Shown here: one piece after another, positions 1 to 10,912 of the stretch
How the letters are laid out: each line of letters starts with the position of its first letter
Position numbering within the stretch: the stretch's first letter is position 1
NCBI GenBank assembly: GCA_963837265.1
Contig: CAWIMQ010000011.1
Span: forward strand, 1-64,000
Direction of reading: 5' to 3'
Length of the DNA: 64,000 nucleotides
Source: DATBLE01 sp963837265
GTDB lineage: Bacteria; Actinomycetota; Thermoleophilia; Gaiellales; Gaiellaceae
Made by a program: the position numbers and the translations under genes
The notes under the pieces: model-generated
The model's database searches: none
The model's input: the letters and a program-made list of their open reading frames with translations, nothing else
Told to the model about the DNA's origin: nothing

Positions 1-39
1 CGGAGGCAGAGGCCGCAAGTTCGAATCTTGCCGGGCGCA
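1..39 (+). tRNA. tRNA-Arg, 3' part only (cut by window edge)
   Basis: Bases 15-31 form a T arm (GCAAG, loop TTCGAAT, CTTGC). They are followed by a 7-nt acceptor strand CGGGCGC (32-38) and discriminator A39. Counting back gives a 5-nt variable loop (10-14), anticodon-stem 3' strand (5-9), A38, G37 and anticodon positions 35-36 = CG. An anticodon NCG reads CGN, so this is an arginine tRNA; G37 fits CCG best. CCA is not encoded. The 5' half lies outside the window, so the identity rests on two anticodon bases. Confidence 0.72.
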
Positions 40-171
40 CTCTTTCGGCTCCGTCCTTCTCGAACCGAGGCGGTGGAGCTGTCGACAATTCCAATGCGAA
101 CGGGCCCGGTGCGGCCCCCGGCTTTCCGGACGGCGTACCTGCCGAGATCCGGTTTCCGTTGCACATCGGGA

Positions 172-696
172 ATGGCCGACCTTCCAGAGGGCCTCGTACC
201 CGGCCGGCACCGCGACCTCGTCGGGCGGCGGAACGAGGTCTGGGTGCGGCGGGGGCTGCTCGCGCTCGTCGCGGCCGTGCCCGTGCTCGCGTTGCTGAAC
301 GCCTTCGGCCAGCGCTCGCACGCGACGACCGCCGACTCGCCCCGGGCGGCGCTCGAGCTCTACGCCACCGGTCACCTGCGCAGCGGCCTGCTGTGGGAGG
401 CGAGGTTCTCCGTCACCGCGCACCACGAGCTGAAGGACGCGGTGCTCGAGCTCGACCAGGGCTGGATGGAAGGCATGCAGATCAACACGATCGAGCCGTC
501 TCCGGTCGGCGAGGGCTCACACGACGGGGCGCTGGTGCTCGACCTGGGGCACGTCCCGAGCGGGGAGAGGCACGTCCTGTACATGCAGTTCCAGGTCGAC
601 CCGACCAGCATCGGCCGCCGTTCACAGAATGCGCGGCTCTACGACGGGCGCCGGCTCCTCGCAACCGTCCGCCGGGTCGTCACGATCTTCCCGTAG
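172..696 (+). CDS. Membrane-anchored protein of unknown function
   Basis: The protein has 174 residues. A basic N-terminus is followed by one hydrophobic helix at about residues 27-44, then a soluble domain of about 125 residues rich in beta-type sequence, with alternating hydrophobic segments and a repeated 'VLDLG / YMQFQVD' pattern. The domain probably lies outside the membrane. The reading frame is open back into the tRNA, so the ATG at 172 is chosen as the first one clear of it; there is no good ribosome site. The next gene, a DUF421 protein, begins 3 nt after the stop, so the two are very likely cotranscribed. I do not recognise the family. Confidence 0.7.
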   Translation: MADLPEGLVPGRHRDLVGRRNEVWVRRGLLALVAAVPVLALLNAFGQRSHATTADSPRAALELYATGHLRSGLLWEARFSVTAHHELKDAVLELDQGWMEGMQINTIEPSPVGEGSHDGALVLDLGHVPSGERHVLYMQFQVDPTSIGRRSQNARLYDGRRLLATVRRVVTIFP

Positions 697-699
697 CCG

Positions 700-1143
700 A
701 TGGATCTTGCTCTCCGCGCCACCGTTCTGTTCCTCTTCGTGTTCACCTTGACGCGGATCGTCGGTCGGCGCGAGCTCTCCTCCCTCGAGCCCTTCGACCT
801 GATCCTGCTGATCGTGATCGGCGACGCCATCCAGCAGGGCCTGACCCAGGACGACTATTCCGTGACCGGTGCGGTCATCGTGGTCGGCACCTTCGCCGTG
901 CTCCAGGTGGTGGTGTCCTTTCTCAGCTACCGATACCGCAGGCTGCGGCCGATCCTCGACGGAGAGCCGATCGTCGTCGTCGAAGACGGGAGGGTGATCG
1001 AACGGAACATGAAGCGGGAGCGGATCACCATCGAGGAGCTCATGGTCGAGGCGCGCCGGCAGCAGGTCACCACGCTGGACGACATCGCCTGGGCGGTGCT
1101 GGAGACGAGCGGTACGATCAGCGTCATCCCGAAGCGGTCCTGA
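700..1143 (+). CDS. DUF421 (YetF-type) membrane protein
   Basis: The protein has 147 residues. Two or three hydrophobic helices (about 3-20, 30-45 and 55-75) are followed by a cytoplasmic C-terminal domain. That domain contains the DUF421 signature region with 'PILDGEPIVVVEDG' and 'MVEARRQQVTTLDDIAWAVLE'-like segments. Family members such as Bacillus YetF and YdfR are membrane proteins without an established biochemical activity. This copy has the short two-part layout (membrane part plus one C-terminal subdomain). It follows the preceding membrane protein by 3 nt, so the two probably form an operon. Family assignment is fairly sure; function is unknown. Confidence 0.8.
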   Translation: MDLALRATVLFLFVFTLTRIVGRRELSSLEPFDLILLIVIGDAIQQGLTQDDYSVTGAVIVVGTFAVLQVVVSFLSYRYRRLRPILDGEPIVVVEDGRVIERNMKRERITIEELMVEARRQQVTTLDDIAWAVLETSGTISVIPKRS

Positions 1144-1169
1144 TCACCAGTACAGGTCGCTGCCGCGCG

Positions 1170-1187
1170 GGACGGCTCGGGCCGTCC
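1170..1187. terminator. Hairpin between convergent genes
   Basis: Perfect 7-bp arms GGACGGC / GCCGTCC with a TCGG loop sit in the 61-bp gap between the convergent genes ending at 1143 and 1205. There is no T-tract, so termination in either direction is inferred from position. Confidence 0.5.
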
Positions 1188-1204
1188 GGCCGATCTCGAC
1201 ACGT

Positions 1205-1861
1205 TCAGCCGGCGCCGGTGAAAGCCTCCGCCTCCGCCGGTCCCTGCCGAGATCCTCCGCCGGTCCGGCCGGGAAGCGTGTGGATGCGGGTCACCTCGAC
1301 CAGCACGAGCAAGCCGACGGCGGCCCCGATCGCGGCGCCGATCGACCGAGCGTTCCCGGCGTGGACGGCGCGGAGGAAGCCCCAGGCGACGACGTAGGTC
1401 CACCCTGCCAGGGCTGCGCTGTAGACCAGGGCGAGACCTCGATCGCGGTTGACGGCGGCCAGCCCGGCGATCCGAAGCGTCCGCTCCGGGCGGTCGCTGA
1501 ACAGCCCGCCGGATGCTCCGCCGTCGCGAATCGAGCGCAACCCGAGGGCAGCCTCGATCCGCTGGGCGCGGCGGATCGCGTAGTCCGTGAGCTGGCTGTT
1601 GCGAAGCTCGTAGAGGAGGATGCCGACGGTCGCGGTGAGGCCGAGCACGCCGAGGGCGAGCAGCTGCACCGCCGAGCTGGAACGGCCGAGCAGGGCGACG
1701 GCAGTGCCGCTCAGGGTGGGAACGAGCGCGAGCAGCTTGAACTGGACGTCGGTCAACGACCGCAGGAAGTCGGTCGTCTGCTGGTAGTCCAGCCGCAGCC
1801 GCTCTGTCGGGCTCAAGCCGCCTTCCATGCCGCCACCCGCTCCGGTGAGCTCTCGTGTCAC
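1205..1861 (-). CDS. Four-helix membrane protein of unknown function
   Basis: The protein has 218 residues. A soluble N-terminal helix (about 15-45, 'LSPTERLRLDYQQTTDFLRS') precedes two adjacent transmembrane helices (about 42-65 and 68-88). A charged loop of about 60 residues follows ('ELRNSQLTDYAIRRAQRIEAAL'), then two more helices (about 140-160 and 172-195) and a Gly/Ala-rich tail. The arrangement resembles small actinobacterial membrane proteins of unknown role. ATG at 1861 is the first start. No neighbour shares its strand nearby, so it is probably monocistronic. Confidence 0.7.
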   Translation of the reverse strand: MTRELTGAGGGMEGGLSPTERLRLDYQQTTDFLRSLTDVQFKLLALVPTLSGTAVALLGRSSSAVQLLALGVLGLTATVGILLYELRNSQLTDYAIRRAQRIEAALGLRSIRDGGASGGLFSDRPERTLRIAGLAAVNRDRGLALVYSAALAGWTYVVAWGFLRAVHAGNARSIGAAIGAAVGLLVLVEVTRIHTLPGRTGGGSRQGPAEAEAFTGAG

Positions 1862-1960
1862 CGTCGTCCTCCCGGTCGGAACACCGTGGGGGGAGAGTCT
1901 GACAGCCGGTGCGGATCTCCCGGGGGGCCCCGCCGAGGCTCGACCGGCGAGACGGGATCG

Positions 1961-1989
1961 TTGACTCCGGGCCGAGGACCGTCTACGTT
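1961..1989 (+). promoter_or_regulatory. Sigma-70 type promoter for the C1 protease
   Basis: TTGACT (1961-1966), a 17-nt spacer and TACGTT (1984-1989) give a canonical vegetative promoter. The predicted start is near 1996, leaving a leader of about 113 nt before the protease ATG at 2109. Confidence 0.55.
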
Positions 1990-2108
1990 CCTAGCCGCCG
2001 TGTCAGCCCCAGGCCTCGATCGTCGAGCCCGATCCGGGTGCACCGCCCCCTTCGTGACGGTGGCAAGGGACCGGCGGCCGAGGCGGACGAGAGTGAGGTG
2101 AGCATTCG

Positions 2109-2897
2109 ATGAGCAACACGACGGAGGCGCCGCGCCAGCGTTCCCCGCAGCGCTACGGCTGGCTGCCCGACATTCCCGACGCGCGCGACCTGATGTACGC
2201 GGCGCCCGCGCCGGTGCTCGCGGAGCTGCCGGACAAGGTCGACCTGCGTGCCGACCTCCCGGCGGTCTACGACCAGGGCGAGCTGGGCAGCTGCACCGCG
2301 AACGCGATCGCCGCGGCGTTCGAGTACGAGCAGGACCGGCAGGGCCTGCAGGACTTCATGCCCTCGCGGCTGTTCATCTACTACAACGAGCGCGTGATCG
2401 AGGGGACGGTCGACAGCGACAGCGGGGCGATGATCCGGGACGGGATCAAGAGCGTCGCCAAGCTCGGCGTGTGCACCGAGACGACGTGGCCCTACGAGAT
2501 CGCGAAGTTCGCGGCCAAGCCGCCGGACGACGCGTTCACGGAGGCGACCCAGCACACCGCGGCCGTCTACCGCCGGGTCACCGCTACTCCCGAGCAGCTC
2601 AAGGGCTGCCTGGCGGCGGGGTCGCCGATCGTCTTCGGCTTCTCGGTCTACCAGAGCTTCGAGAGCGCCGAGGTCGCGAAGAGCGGAGAGGCCCAGATTC
2701 CCGCGGCGGACGACGTGCTGATCGGCGGCCATGCGGTGGTGGCGGTCGGCTACGACGACGCCGACGAGCGGTTCGTCGTCCGGAACTCGTGGGGGCCGAG
2801 CTGGGGGCAGGAGGGCTACTTCACGCTGCCCTACGACTACCTGACCAACCCTCAGCTCGCCCGCGACTTCTGGGCGATCTACGCGGTCGCGGAGTAG
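2109..2897 (+). CDS. C1 family (papain-like) cysteine peptidase
   Basis: The protein has 262 residues. The papain-fold catalytic set is visible: oxyanion Gln56 and nucleophile Cys62 in 'YDQGELGSCTANA', His208 in 'IGGHAVVAVGYD', and Asn226 in 'VRNSWGPSWG'. There is no signal peptide and no long propeptide, so the enzyme is probably intracellular, as for many bacterial short C1 peptidases. It is expected to hydrolyse peptide bonds; its substrate is unknown. A strong promoter lies at 1961-1989. The downstream ABC ATPase has its own leaderless-type promoter, so this gene appears to be transcribed alone. Confidence 0.9.
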   Translation: MSNTTEAPRQRSPQRYGWLPDIPDARDLMYAAPAPVLAELPDKVDLRADLPAVYDQGELGSCTANAIAAAFEYEQDRQGLQDFMPSRLFIYYNERVIEGTVDSDSGAMIRDGIKSVAKLGVCTETTWPYEIAKFAAKPPDDAFTEATQHTAAVYRRVTATPEQLKGCLAAGSPIVFGFSVYQSFESAEVAKSGEAQIPAADDVLIGGHAVVAVGYDDADERFVVRNSWGPSWGQEGYFTLPYDYLTNPQLARDFWAIYAVAE

Positions 2898-2984
2898 AGC
2901 AGGGGATCCGGCCGGCCGGATCCGCGGCCGGCCGGATCATCTCCGGGGCGTGCGTTGGCCGATGTACGTCCCGTCCGAACCGTC

Positions 2985-2990
2985 TAGACT
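2985..2990 (+). promoter_or_regulatory. Leaderless -10 box of the ABC ATPase
   Basis: TAGACT ends 6 nt before the GTG at 2997, and no ribosome-binding site is present. This geometry implies that transcription starts at the GTG. Confidence 0.5.
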
Positions 2991-2996
2991 CGCTCC

Positions 2997-4193
<1,197 letters not shown>

Positions 4194-4259
4194 CCCCGCG
4201 TCCGGTCTGGCCTGCGGCCAGCCCGGAGAGCTCTGCCCCTTCGGGTCAGAGCCTCGAAG

Positions 4260-4284
4260 GCCAGTCCCGCGTGGCGGGACTGGC
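4260..4284. terminator. Terminator-like hairpin between the ATPase and the permease gene
   Basis: Perfect arms CCAGTCCCGC / GCGGGACTGG with loop GTG, plus an outer G-C pair, lie in the gap between convergent genes. A second weaker hairpin (CTCTG..CAGAG, 4231-4251) is adjacent. There is no T-tract. Confidence 0.55.
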
Positions 4285-4285
4285 T

Positions 4286-5203
4286 CTACCCCTTGACCGC
4301 GCCTGCGGTCAGGCCCGCGATGATCCGCTTCTGCAGGATCAGGACCCCGAGGATCAGCGGCACCGTGACGATCACGGTGGCGGCCATGATCTGGCCCCAC
4401 GGCACCGCGAAGGCGCTCCCGGTCTTGCTGACGAAGGACGTGATCGCGAGCGGCACCGTGTAGTTCGACGGCGTCTGGATGAACGAGAGCGCGTACAGGT
4501 ACTCGTTCCAGGCGGCGATGAAGGCGAGCAGCCCCGTCGTGACGAGGCCCGGGGCGATCAGGGGCAGGAGAACCTTCCAGAAGACCTGCAAGGGCGTCGC
4601 TCCGTCGACGTAGGCCGCTTCCTCGAGGTCGCCCGGCAGAGTGCGCATGAAGCTCGTCAGCACCCAGATCGTGAACGGCAGCGTGAAGATCAGGTAGCTG
4701 AAGATCAGCGCGCCGAGCTTGTCGTAGAGGTGGAGCGTGCCGATCGTCGTGTAGAGGGCGCCGAGGATGGCGATCTGCGGGAAGATCGTCATCGACAGCA
4801 TCAGGTACATGACGAACGAGCGGCCGTGGAAGCGGAAGCGCCCGAGCGCGAAGGCGGCGGACGCGCCGATCGCGAGCGAGAGCAGCGTGACCGATCCGGC
4901 GACGATCGCGGAGTTGAGCAGGGCATCCGTGAAGAAGGACGCGCTGAACGCTCCGCGGTAGTTGGCCCAGGTCGGGTGCGACGGGAAGTACTGGATCGGG
5001 TGCGAGAAGAGGTCGCCCTCGGGCGTGAAAGAGGAGCGAACCGCCCAGTAGAACGGGAACAGGCAGTAGACGAAGATGACGGCGATCAGGAGGTAGAAGG
5101 GGCTCCTGAAGAGCATCCGCCCGAAGCGGCTCTTCCGCAGCCTGCGGCTCCGGCTGACCGGCCGCACAATCGGCCGCGCTGCTGCTTCCGCGGCCGTGCT
5201 CAT
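4286..5203 (-). CDS. Sugar ABC importer permease (MalG type)
   Basis: The protein has 305 residues with six predicted transmembrane helices. It carries the cytoplasmic EAA loop ('EEAAYVDGATPLQVFWKVLL', about residues 205-224) that docks on the ATPase. The N-terminal motif 'PFYWAVRSSFTPEGDLF' is typical of MalG-side CUT1 permeases. It is the last gene of the minus-strand operon binding protein - MalF type - MalG type. A 172-bp spacer packed with hairpins separates it from the MalF-type gene. Confidence 0.92.
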   Translation of the reverse strand: MSTAAEAAARPIVRPVSRSRRLRKSRFGRMLFRSPFYLLIAVIFVYCLFPFYWAVRSSFTPEGDLFSHPIQYFPSHPTWANYRGAFSASFFTDALLNSAIVAGSVTLLSLAIGASAAFALGRFRFHGRSFVMYLMLSMTIFPQIAILGALYTTIGTLHLYDKLGALIFSYLIFTLPFTIWVLTSFMRTLPGDLEEAAYVDGATPLQVFWKVLLPLIAPGLVTTGLLAFIAAWNEYLYALSFIQTPSNYTVPLAITSFVSKTGSAFAVPWGQIMAATVIVTVPLILGVLILQKRIIAGLTAGAVKG

Positions 5204-5263
5204 AGGCCCGCCCTCGGACTATGAGCGGGGAGGGGTCCGAGGGGAACCGGGAGGTTTGCATCC

Positions 5264-5335
5264 GGGGGAACCCATGGTTCCCCCGGATTCCCCCTCCTTA
5301 AGAAGGGGGTCCATGGGGGAAACATGGTTTCCCCC
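5264..5335. repeat. Cluster of REP-like hairpins inside the sugar importer operon
   Basis: Two near-identical perfect hairpins occur here. One has arms GGGGGAACC / GGTTCCCCC with loop CAT (5264-5284). The other has arms GGGGGAAAC / GTTTCCCCC with loop ATG (5315-5335). They flank a third imperfect stem built on CCCCCTCCTT / AAGAAGGGGG (5289-5310). The same element recurs at 12430 and 52876. Here it separates two permease genes, where it could stabilise or attenuate the message. Confidence 0.75.
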
Positions 5336-5375
5336 ATGTGGGCCCCCACGGGAGCGAGCCGGAGGCGAGCGACGG

Positions 5376-6299
5376 TCATTGCTCCCTCACCCTGGTGAGG
5401 GTCACGTAGATGACGACGAAGATTGCGATGATCAGGAAGATCGCGACGCTGATCGCGGCCCCGTACCCGACGTGGCCGTCACTGACGATCGTGCTCTGGT
5501 CGTAGATCGCCATCGTCTGCGTGTCGGGCCGGTTGCCGAAGAAGACGTAGAAGACGTCGAACACGCGCAGCGCGTCGAGCGTCCGGAAGATCAGCGTCAC
5601 CAGGATCGCCGGCTTCAGGAGCGGGAGCGTGATCTTCCAGAACTGGTGCAGCTTGTTCGCGCCGTCCACTTCGGCCGCCTCGTACAGGTCGTTCGGGATC
5701 ACCTGCAGGCCCGCCAGCAAGAGCAGCGCGACGAACGGCGTCGTCTTCCAGATGTCGACCGCGACGACCGAGCCGAGTGCCGTGCTCGGGTCGGAGATCC
5801 ACGCGTGCGCGTGCGCGATCAGGTGCAGGCGGACTCCGAGATCGTTGATGACGCCGAAGACGTCGTCGAGCATCCACTTCCACATCTGCGCCGCGACGAC
5901 CGTCGGGATCGCCCACGGGACGAGCATGACGGCGCGCATGACGCCGCGGCCCTTGAAGTTCGAATTGACGACGAGGGCGACGATCAAGCCGAGCACGAAC
6001 TCGGCCGAGACGGTGATCAGGGTGAACTTGATCGTCGTCCAGACCGCGTCGCGGAAGAACGTGTCGTGGTACAGCTCCCGGTAGTTCCTCAGCCCGACCC
6101 ACTTCGTCGGCGTCAGGCCGAGGAACTCCTGGTCGGTGAAGCTCTGGTAGACGGTCTTGCCGAGCGGGTACATCGCCACGAGCGCGACGACCGCCAGCGA
6201 CGGCAGGAGCAGCAGCCATGCCAGCCGCGTCTGCCGGCGCTGGAGCTTCGTCCCGTGACGACGGCGGCGGCTGGGTGCGGGTGTGGCTACGGAGGCCAT
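5376..6299 (-). CDS. Sugar ABC importer permease (MalF type)
   Basis: From the ATG at 6299 the protein has 307 residues, six transmembrane helices and an EAA loop ('DLYEAAEVDGANKLHQFWKI'). An upstream in-frame ATG at 6332 is rejected because it lies inside the strong hairpin at 6309-6341. Together with the MalG-type protein it forms the membrane channel of a CUT1 importer. The N-terminus is strongly basic ('RRRRHGTKLQRRQTR') before helix 1, which fits the inside-positive rule. Confidence 0.9.
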   Translation of the reverse strand: MASVATPAPSRRRRHGTKLQRRQTRLAWLLLLPSLAVVALVAMYPLGKTVYQSFTDQEFLGLTPTKWVGLRNYRELYHDTFFRDAVWTTIKFTLITVSAEFVLGLIVALVVNSNFKGRGVMRAVMLVPWAIPTVVAAQMWKWMLDDVFGVINDLGVRLHLIAHAHAWISDPSTALGSVVAVDIWKTTPFVALLLLAGLQVIPNDLYEAAEVDGANKLHQFWKITLPLLKPAILVTLIFRTLDALRVFDVFYVFFGNRPDTQTMAIYDQSTIVSDGHVGYGAAISVAIFLIIAIFVVIYVTLTRVREQ

Positions 6300-6308
6300 T
6301 GAAAGGGC

Positions 6309-6341
6309 CGAGGGAGGATGGCAGGGGGCCATCCTCCCTCG
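6309..6341 (-). terminator. Strong hairpin between binding-protein and permease genes
   Basis: Perfect 14-bp arms (6309-6322 and 6328-6341) enclose a 5-nt loop, directly after the binding-protein stop on the minus strand. There is no T-tract. In operons of this type such a hairpin usually lets the binding protein be made in excess over the membrane parts. Confidence 0.6.
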
Positions 6342-6362
6342 TTTCGATTCAGCGTGCTCGGA

Positions 6363-7721
<1,359 letters not shown>

Positions 7722-8051
7722 TACACTCACGTCCTTTCTCTCGTGTTGCTGACTGTGCTGGGCGCGCCGGTCAAGTCCGATCGATGCGAGGCCTTCGCCC
7801 CCTTTGTGGAGCGCCGAGGCCTCCCCCTGTGGAGCTCCCCTTGTGGAGCGCGCGGCCCGCCCGTCACTCCTCTTGGCTACCAGATGGCGGACGATCATGC
7901 TGCACGAGCAACTCGACCCTAGAGCCTCTCGAATTTGGTGTCAAATCCCGACCGGCCCGATCGCACGACGGTGGCCCGGCGGTCCGTGGCCGAGCCGGGC
8001 GCCGACGCCGTCGCCCGGCCGCCTGCCGACATCCGCGGCGTCGATCCGGGC
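7722..8051 (-). other. 330-bp leader with triple TGTGGAGC repeat
   Basis: This gene-free stretch holds the importer promoter (7916-7944) and a leader of about 190 nt. TGTGGAGC occurs three times (7805-7812, 7828-7835 and 7842-7849), together with two GAGGCCT copies. The repeats lie downstream of the predicted start and could be operator sites or fold in the RNA. No open frame here looks coding. Confidence 0.45.
7916..7944 (-). promoter_or_regulatory. Sigma-70 type promoter of the sugar importer operon
   Basis: Read on the minus strand: TTGACA (7944-7939, perfect consensus), a 17-nt spacer and TAGGGT (7921-7916). Transcription would begin near 7909 and run into the binding-protein gene. Confidence 0.65.
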
Positions 8052-9524
8052 TCAGGCGCCGGGTCCGTAGAGGGCGCCCGACCATGGCTCGCCCGGGTCA
8101 CCGACGGTGAGCAGCGGCTCGCCCTCGACGGTGATTCGCTGTTGACGGTCCGAGAGGTTGAGCGCGACGGAGTGACCGGAGCCTCGCCGGTACAGCCACA
8201 CCCCCGGCGGCGAGGGCAGCGACGTGTAGCCACCCGCGAGTTCTCGTCGGCGCGCGATCAGCTCGCGCGTGAAGTGCAGCGTCGAGCCCTGGTCGGCGCG
8301 CTCGTCTGCGACGTTCCGCCCGGTCGGGGTGAACGGCAGCCACGGGTTGCGCCACTCGGCGCCTGCTCCCGTCCACGGGAAGGGCGTCCGGCACGGATCG
8401 CGCGGCGGGTCGGCGACGTCGCGGACCCGCTCCGGCGGGACCGCGCCGTCCTCCAGCGCGAGCTCGTCGCCCATGTAGAGGACCGGCACGCCGCGCAGCG
8501 TCAGCAGCATCATGAGCGCGAGCCGCGCCCGCCGTTCGTCGCCCCCGGCCCAGCGTGTCGCGAGCCGCCCGGCGTCGTGGTTCGACCCGGTCCAGGCGGG
8601 GAGAGCAGTCGGTACGGGCAGATGCGCCTCGATCGCCTCGACGGCCGCGCGGAGCGGCGCCGCTTCGAGGCGGGCGTGCGTGAGCGCGAAGTCGAAGGCG
8701 AGGTTGAGCTCGTCGTCGCCGGAGCCGTAGTAGGCCGCGAGCAGGTCGGGCTCGAACACGTACGTCTCGCCGAGGAGCACCCGCGGTGGGTCGTAGGCCT
8801 CGCAGATCGCGCGCCAGCCCTTCAGGACCTCGTGCGTCTCCGGGCGGTTCATCGAGTGGACGTGGCGCAGGCCGCCCCGGCGAACCGGGAGCGGGTCGCT
8901 CGGCGACGCCGGGACGTCGTCGCGCAGCTCCCGGTCCTTGACGAGCGCGTTTGCGACGTCGATCCGAAACCCGGCGACCCCGCGATCGAGCCAGAAGCGC
9001 AGGATGCGCTCGAACTCCTTCCGCACCGCCGGGTTCCACCAGTCGAGGTCGGGTTGCTCGGGCGCGAAGTTGTGCAGGTAGAAGCGACCTCGATCGGGGT
9101 CGAACGTCCACGCGGGGCCCGTCCCGAATGCACGTCGCCAGTTGTTCGGGATCCGGTCGGCCCAGACGTAGAAGCCCGGACGCTCGCGAAACCACGGATG
9201 GCGGTCCGAGGTGTGGTTGGGGACGATGTCGAGGAGCACGCGGATCCCGCGCGGCCTCGCCTCGACGATCAGCCGGTCGAGGTCTTCGAGCGTGCCGAAG
9301 TCCGGATCGACGGCGGTGTAGTCGGACACGTCGTAGCCCCAGTCCACGTTCGGCGACGGCGTGATCGGACTGAGCCAGACCGCGTCGATGCCGAGCCACT
9401 CGAGATAGTCGAGCCGCTCGATCAGGCCCGAAAGGTCACCGAAGCCGTCGCCGTTTCCGTCCGCGAACGAGCGAGGGTAGATCTGGTAGACGACGGCGTC
9501 CTGCCACCACTCCACCGCGCGCAC
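8052..9524 (-). CDS. GH13 alpha-glucosidase (oligo-1,6-glucosidase / maltase type)
   Basis: The protein has 490 residues, with a (beta/alpha)8 domain and a short C-terminal beta domain. GH13 regions are all present: 'DIVPNH' (99-104), nucleophile Asp189 in 'GFRIDVANAL', acid/base Glu253 in 'LLGETYV' and transition-state Asp317 in 'GSNHDAG'. The 'YQIYPRSFADGNGDGFGD' N-terminus (13-30) is typical of alpha-glucosidase and trehalose-hydrolase-like members. There is no signal peptide, so it acts on imported oligosaccharides. It lies upstream of the importer operon on the same strand, which suggests the importer delivers alpha-glucosides. At 490 residues it is somewhat shorter than the usual 530-560. 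Confidence 0.92.
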   Translation of the reverse strand: MRAVEWWQDAVVYQIYPRSFADGNGDGFGDLSGLIERLDYLEWLGIDAVWLSPITPSPNVDWGYDVSDYTAVDPDFGTLEDLDRLIVEARPRGIRVLLDIVPNHTSDRHPWFRERPGFYVWADRIPNNWRRAFGTGPAWTFDPDRGRFYLHNFAPEQPDLDWWNPAVRKEFERILRFWLDRGVAGFRIDVANALVKDRELRDDVPASPSDPLPVRRGGLRHVHSMNRPETHEVLKGWRAICEAYDPPRVLLGETYVFEPDLLAAYYGSGDDELNLAFDFALTHARLEAAPLRAAVEAIEAHLPVPTALPAWTGSNHDAGRLATRWAGGDERRARLALMMLLTLRGVPVLYMGDELALEDGAVPPERVRDVADPPRDPCRTPFPWTGAGAEWRNPWLPFTPTGRNVADERADQGSTLHFTRELIARRRELAGGYTSLPSPPGVWLYRRGSGHSVALNLSDRQQRITVEGEPLLTVGDPGEPWSGALYGPGA

Positions 9525-9652
9525 TGTACGTGTCGGCGGATCGGCCTACACACACTCTCTCGTGCGCTGCGTCTCCGAAGGCCTATCCTCCTGGGTGGGC
9601 GAGGCGACGCGTACACGCTGCCCGAAAGAGCGACCCCTGATCGGAGGCGGAC

Positions 9653-10882
9653 GTGAAGCTGCAGCTCGTCGCGAGGACCGGCCATCCGGACTTCCTCGAC
9701 CTGCCGTGGGGCGAGCCGCTCGAGGACTGGACGTCCGACCGCCTCGTCGAGGTCGTCCGGGGGATCGGCCGGCACGTCGTCCGCTTCGTCGACTACGACG
9801 GGGCGCTCTACGCCCTCAAGGAGCTGCCCGAGCGCCTCGCCAGGCGCGAGTACCGGCTCCTGCGAGAGCTCGCCGACCAGTCGATGCCCGTCGTCGAGGC
9901 GGTGGGAGTGGTCACGGCCCGCGGGACCACAGACGAGCAGGCCGTGCTGGTCACGCGCTACCTCGACTTCTCCCTTCCGTACCGGATCCTCTTCACGGGC
10001 CGCGGCGTCCCCGACCTCCGCAACCGCCTGCTCGACTCGCTCGCAGACGCGCTCGTGCGCCTCCATCTGGGTGGGTTCTTCTGGGGGGACTGCTCCCTGT
10101 CGAACACCCTCTTCCGCCGCGATGCGGGCGCGCTCACCGCGTACGTCGTCGATGTCGAGACCGGCGAGCTTCATCCCGAGCTCTCGGACGGCCAGCGTGC
10201 TTACGACCTCGAGATCGCCCGGGAGAACGTAGCCGGGGAGCTGATGGATCTGGCGGCAACAGGGGGGGCTCCGCCCGAGGTCGACCCCGCGAAGACGGCC
10301 GCCGAGATCTGCTCGCGGTACGACTCGCTGTGGTGCGAGCTCACCCGCGAGGAGGTCATCGGTCCGGGCGAGCGCTACAAGGTCGACGAGCGGCTCCATC
10401 GGCTGAACGAGCTCGGCTTCGACGTCGACGAGGTCGACCTCTTCGGCGACGAGCAGGGCCTTCGACTGCGGCTGACGCCCAAGGTCGTCGAGGCGGGACA
10501 CCACCGGCGGCAGCTCCTGATGCTCACCGGGCTGAACGTGCAGGAGAACCAGGCGCGCCGGCTGCTCAACGACCTGTGCAGCTTCCGCGCATACCTGGAG
10601 CGCAAGGAGGGCCGGCAGCTCCCGGCATCCGTCGTCGCGTATCGCTGGCTGTCGGAGGTGTTCGAGGCGGCTCTTGCGGATATTCCGGCCGACCTGCGTC
10701 CGAAGCTCGAGGCCGCGGAGATCTTCCACGAGATCCTCGAGCATCGCTGGTACCTGTCCGAGGCGGCCGGCAAGGACGTGGGCCTGAGGGCGGCGGTCGC
10801 CTCCTACGTCGACGACGTGCTACGGCAGGCACCCGACGAGCGCAACGTACTCTCGCGCGACTCTCGTCGCAGTCGAGCGTAG
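9653..10882 (+). CDS. DUF4032 protein with kinase-like fold
   Basis: The protein has 409 residues. The N-terminal half resembles a lipopolysaccharide-kinase/RIO-like fold: a lysine in 'YALKELPERLARREY' (about 52-66), a catalytic-loop-like 'FFWGDCSLSNTLF' (about 143-155) and a metal-binding-like 'YVVDVETGE' (about 164-172). The C-terminal half matches the actinobacterial DUF4032 architecture with 'LNVQENQARRLLNDLCSFR'. A phosphotransfer role is inferred from the fold only; the substrate is unknown. The GTG start at 9653 has GGAGG 6 nt upstream, and a TATCCT box (9584-9589) may drive a leadered transcript. Confidence 0.8.
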   Translation: MKLQLVARTGHPDFLDLPWGEPLEDWTSDRLVEVVRGIGRHVVRFVDYDGALYALKELPERLARREYRLLRELADQSMPVVEAVGVVTARGTTDEQAVLVTRYLDFSLPYRILFTGRGVPDLRNRLLDSLADALVRLHLGGFFWGDCSLSNTLFRRDAGALTAYVVDVETGELHPELSDGQRAYDLEIARENVAGELMDLAATGGAPPEVDPAKTAAEICSRYDSLWCELTREEVIGPGERYKVDERLHRLNELGFDVDEVDLFGDEQGLRLRLTPKVVEAGHHRRQLLMLTGLNVQENQARRLLNDLCSFRAYLERKEGRQLPASVVAYRWLSEVFEAALADIPADLRPKLEAAEIFHEILEHRWYLSEAAGKDVGLRAAVASYVDDVLRQAPDERNVLSRDSRRSRA

Positions 10883-10900
10883 AGGGGCGGGCTCTCCCGG

Positions 10901-10906
10901 TACCGT
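10901..10906 (+). promoter_or_regulatory. Leaderless -10 box
   Basis: TACCGT ends 6 nt before the GTG at 10913; no ribosome site is present. Confidence 0.45.
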
Positions 10907-10912
10907 CAGCCC

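Noticed and set aside
28..171. N-terminal extension of the first membrane-anchored protein to an ATG at 28
   Set aside because: It would start inside the tRNA acceptor arm and adds 48 residues of low-complexity sequence.
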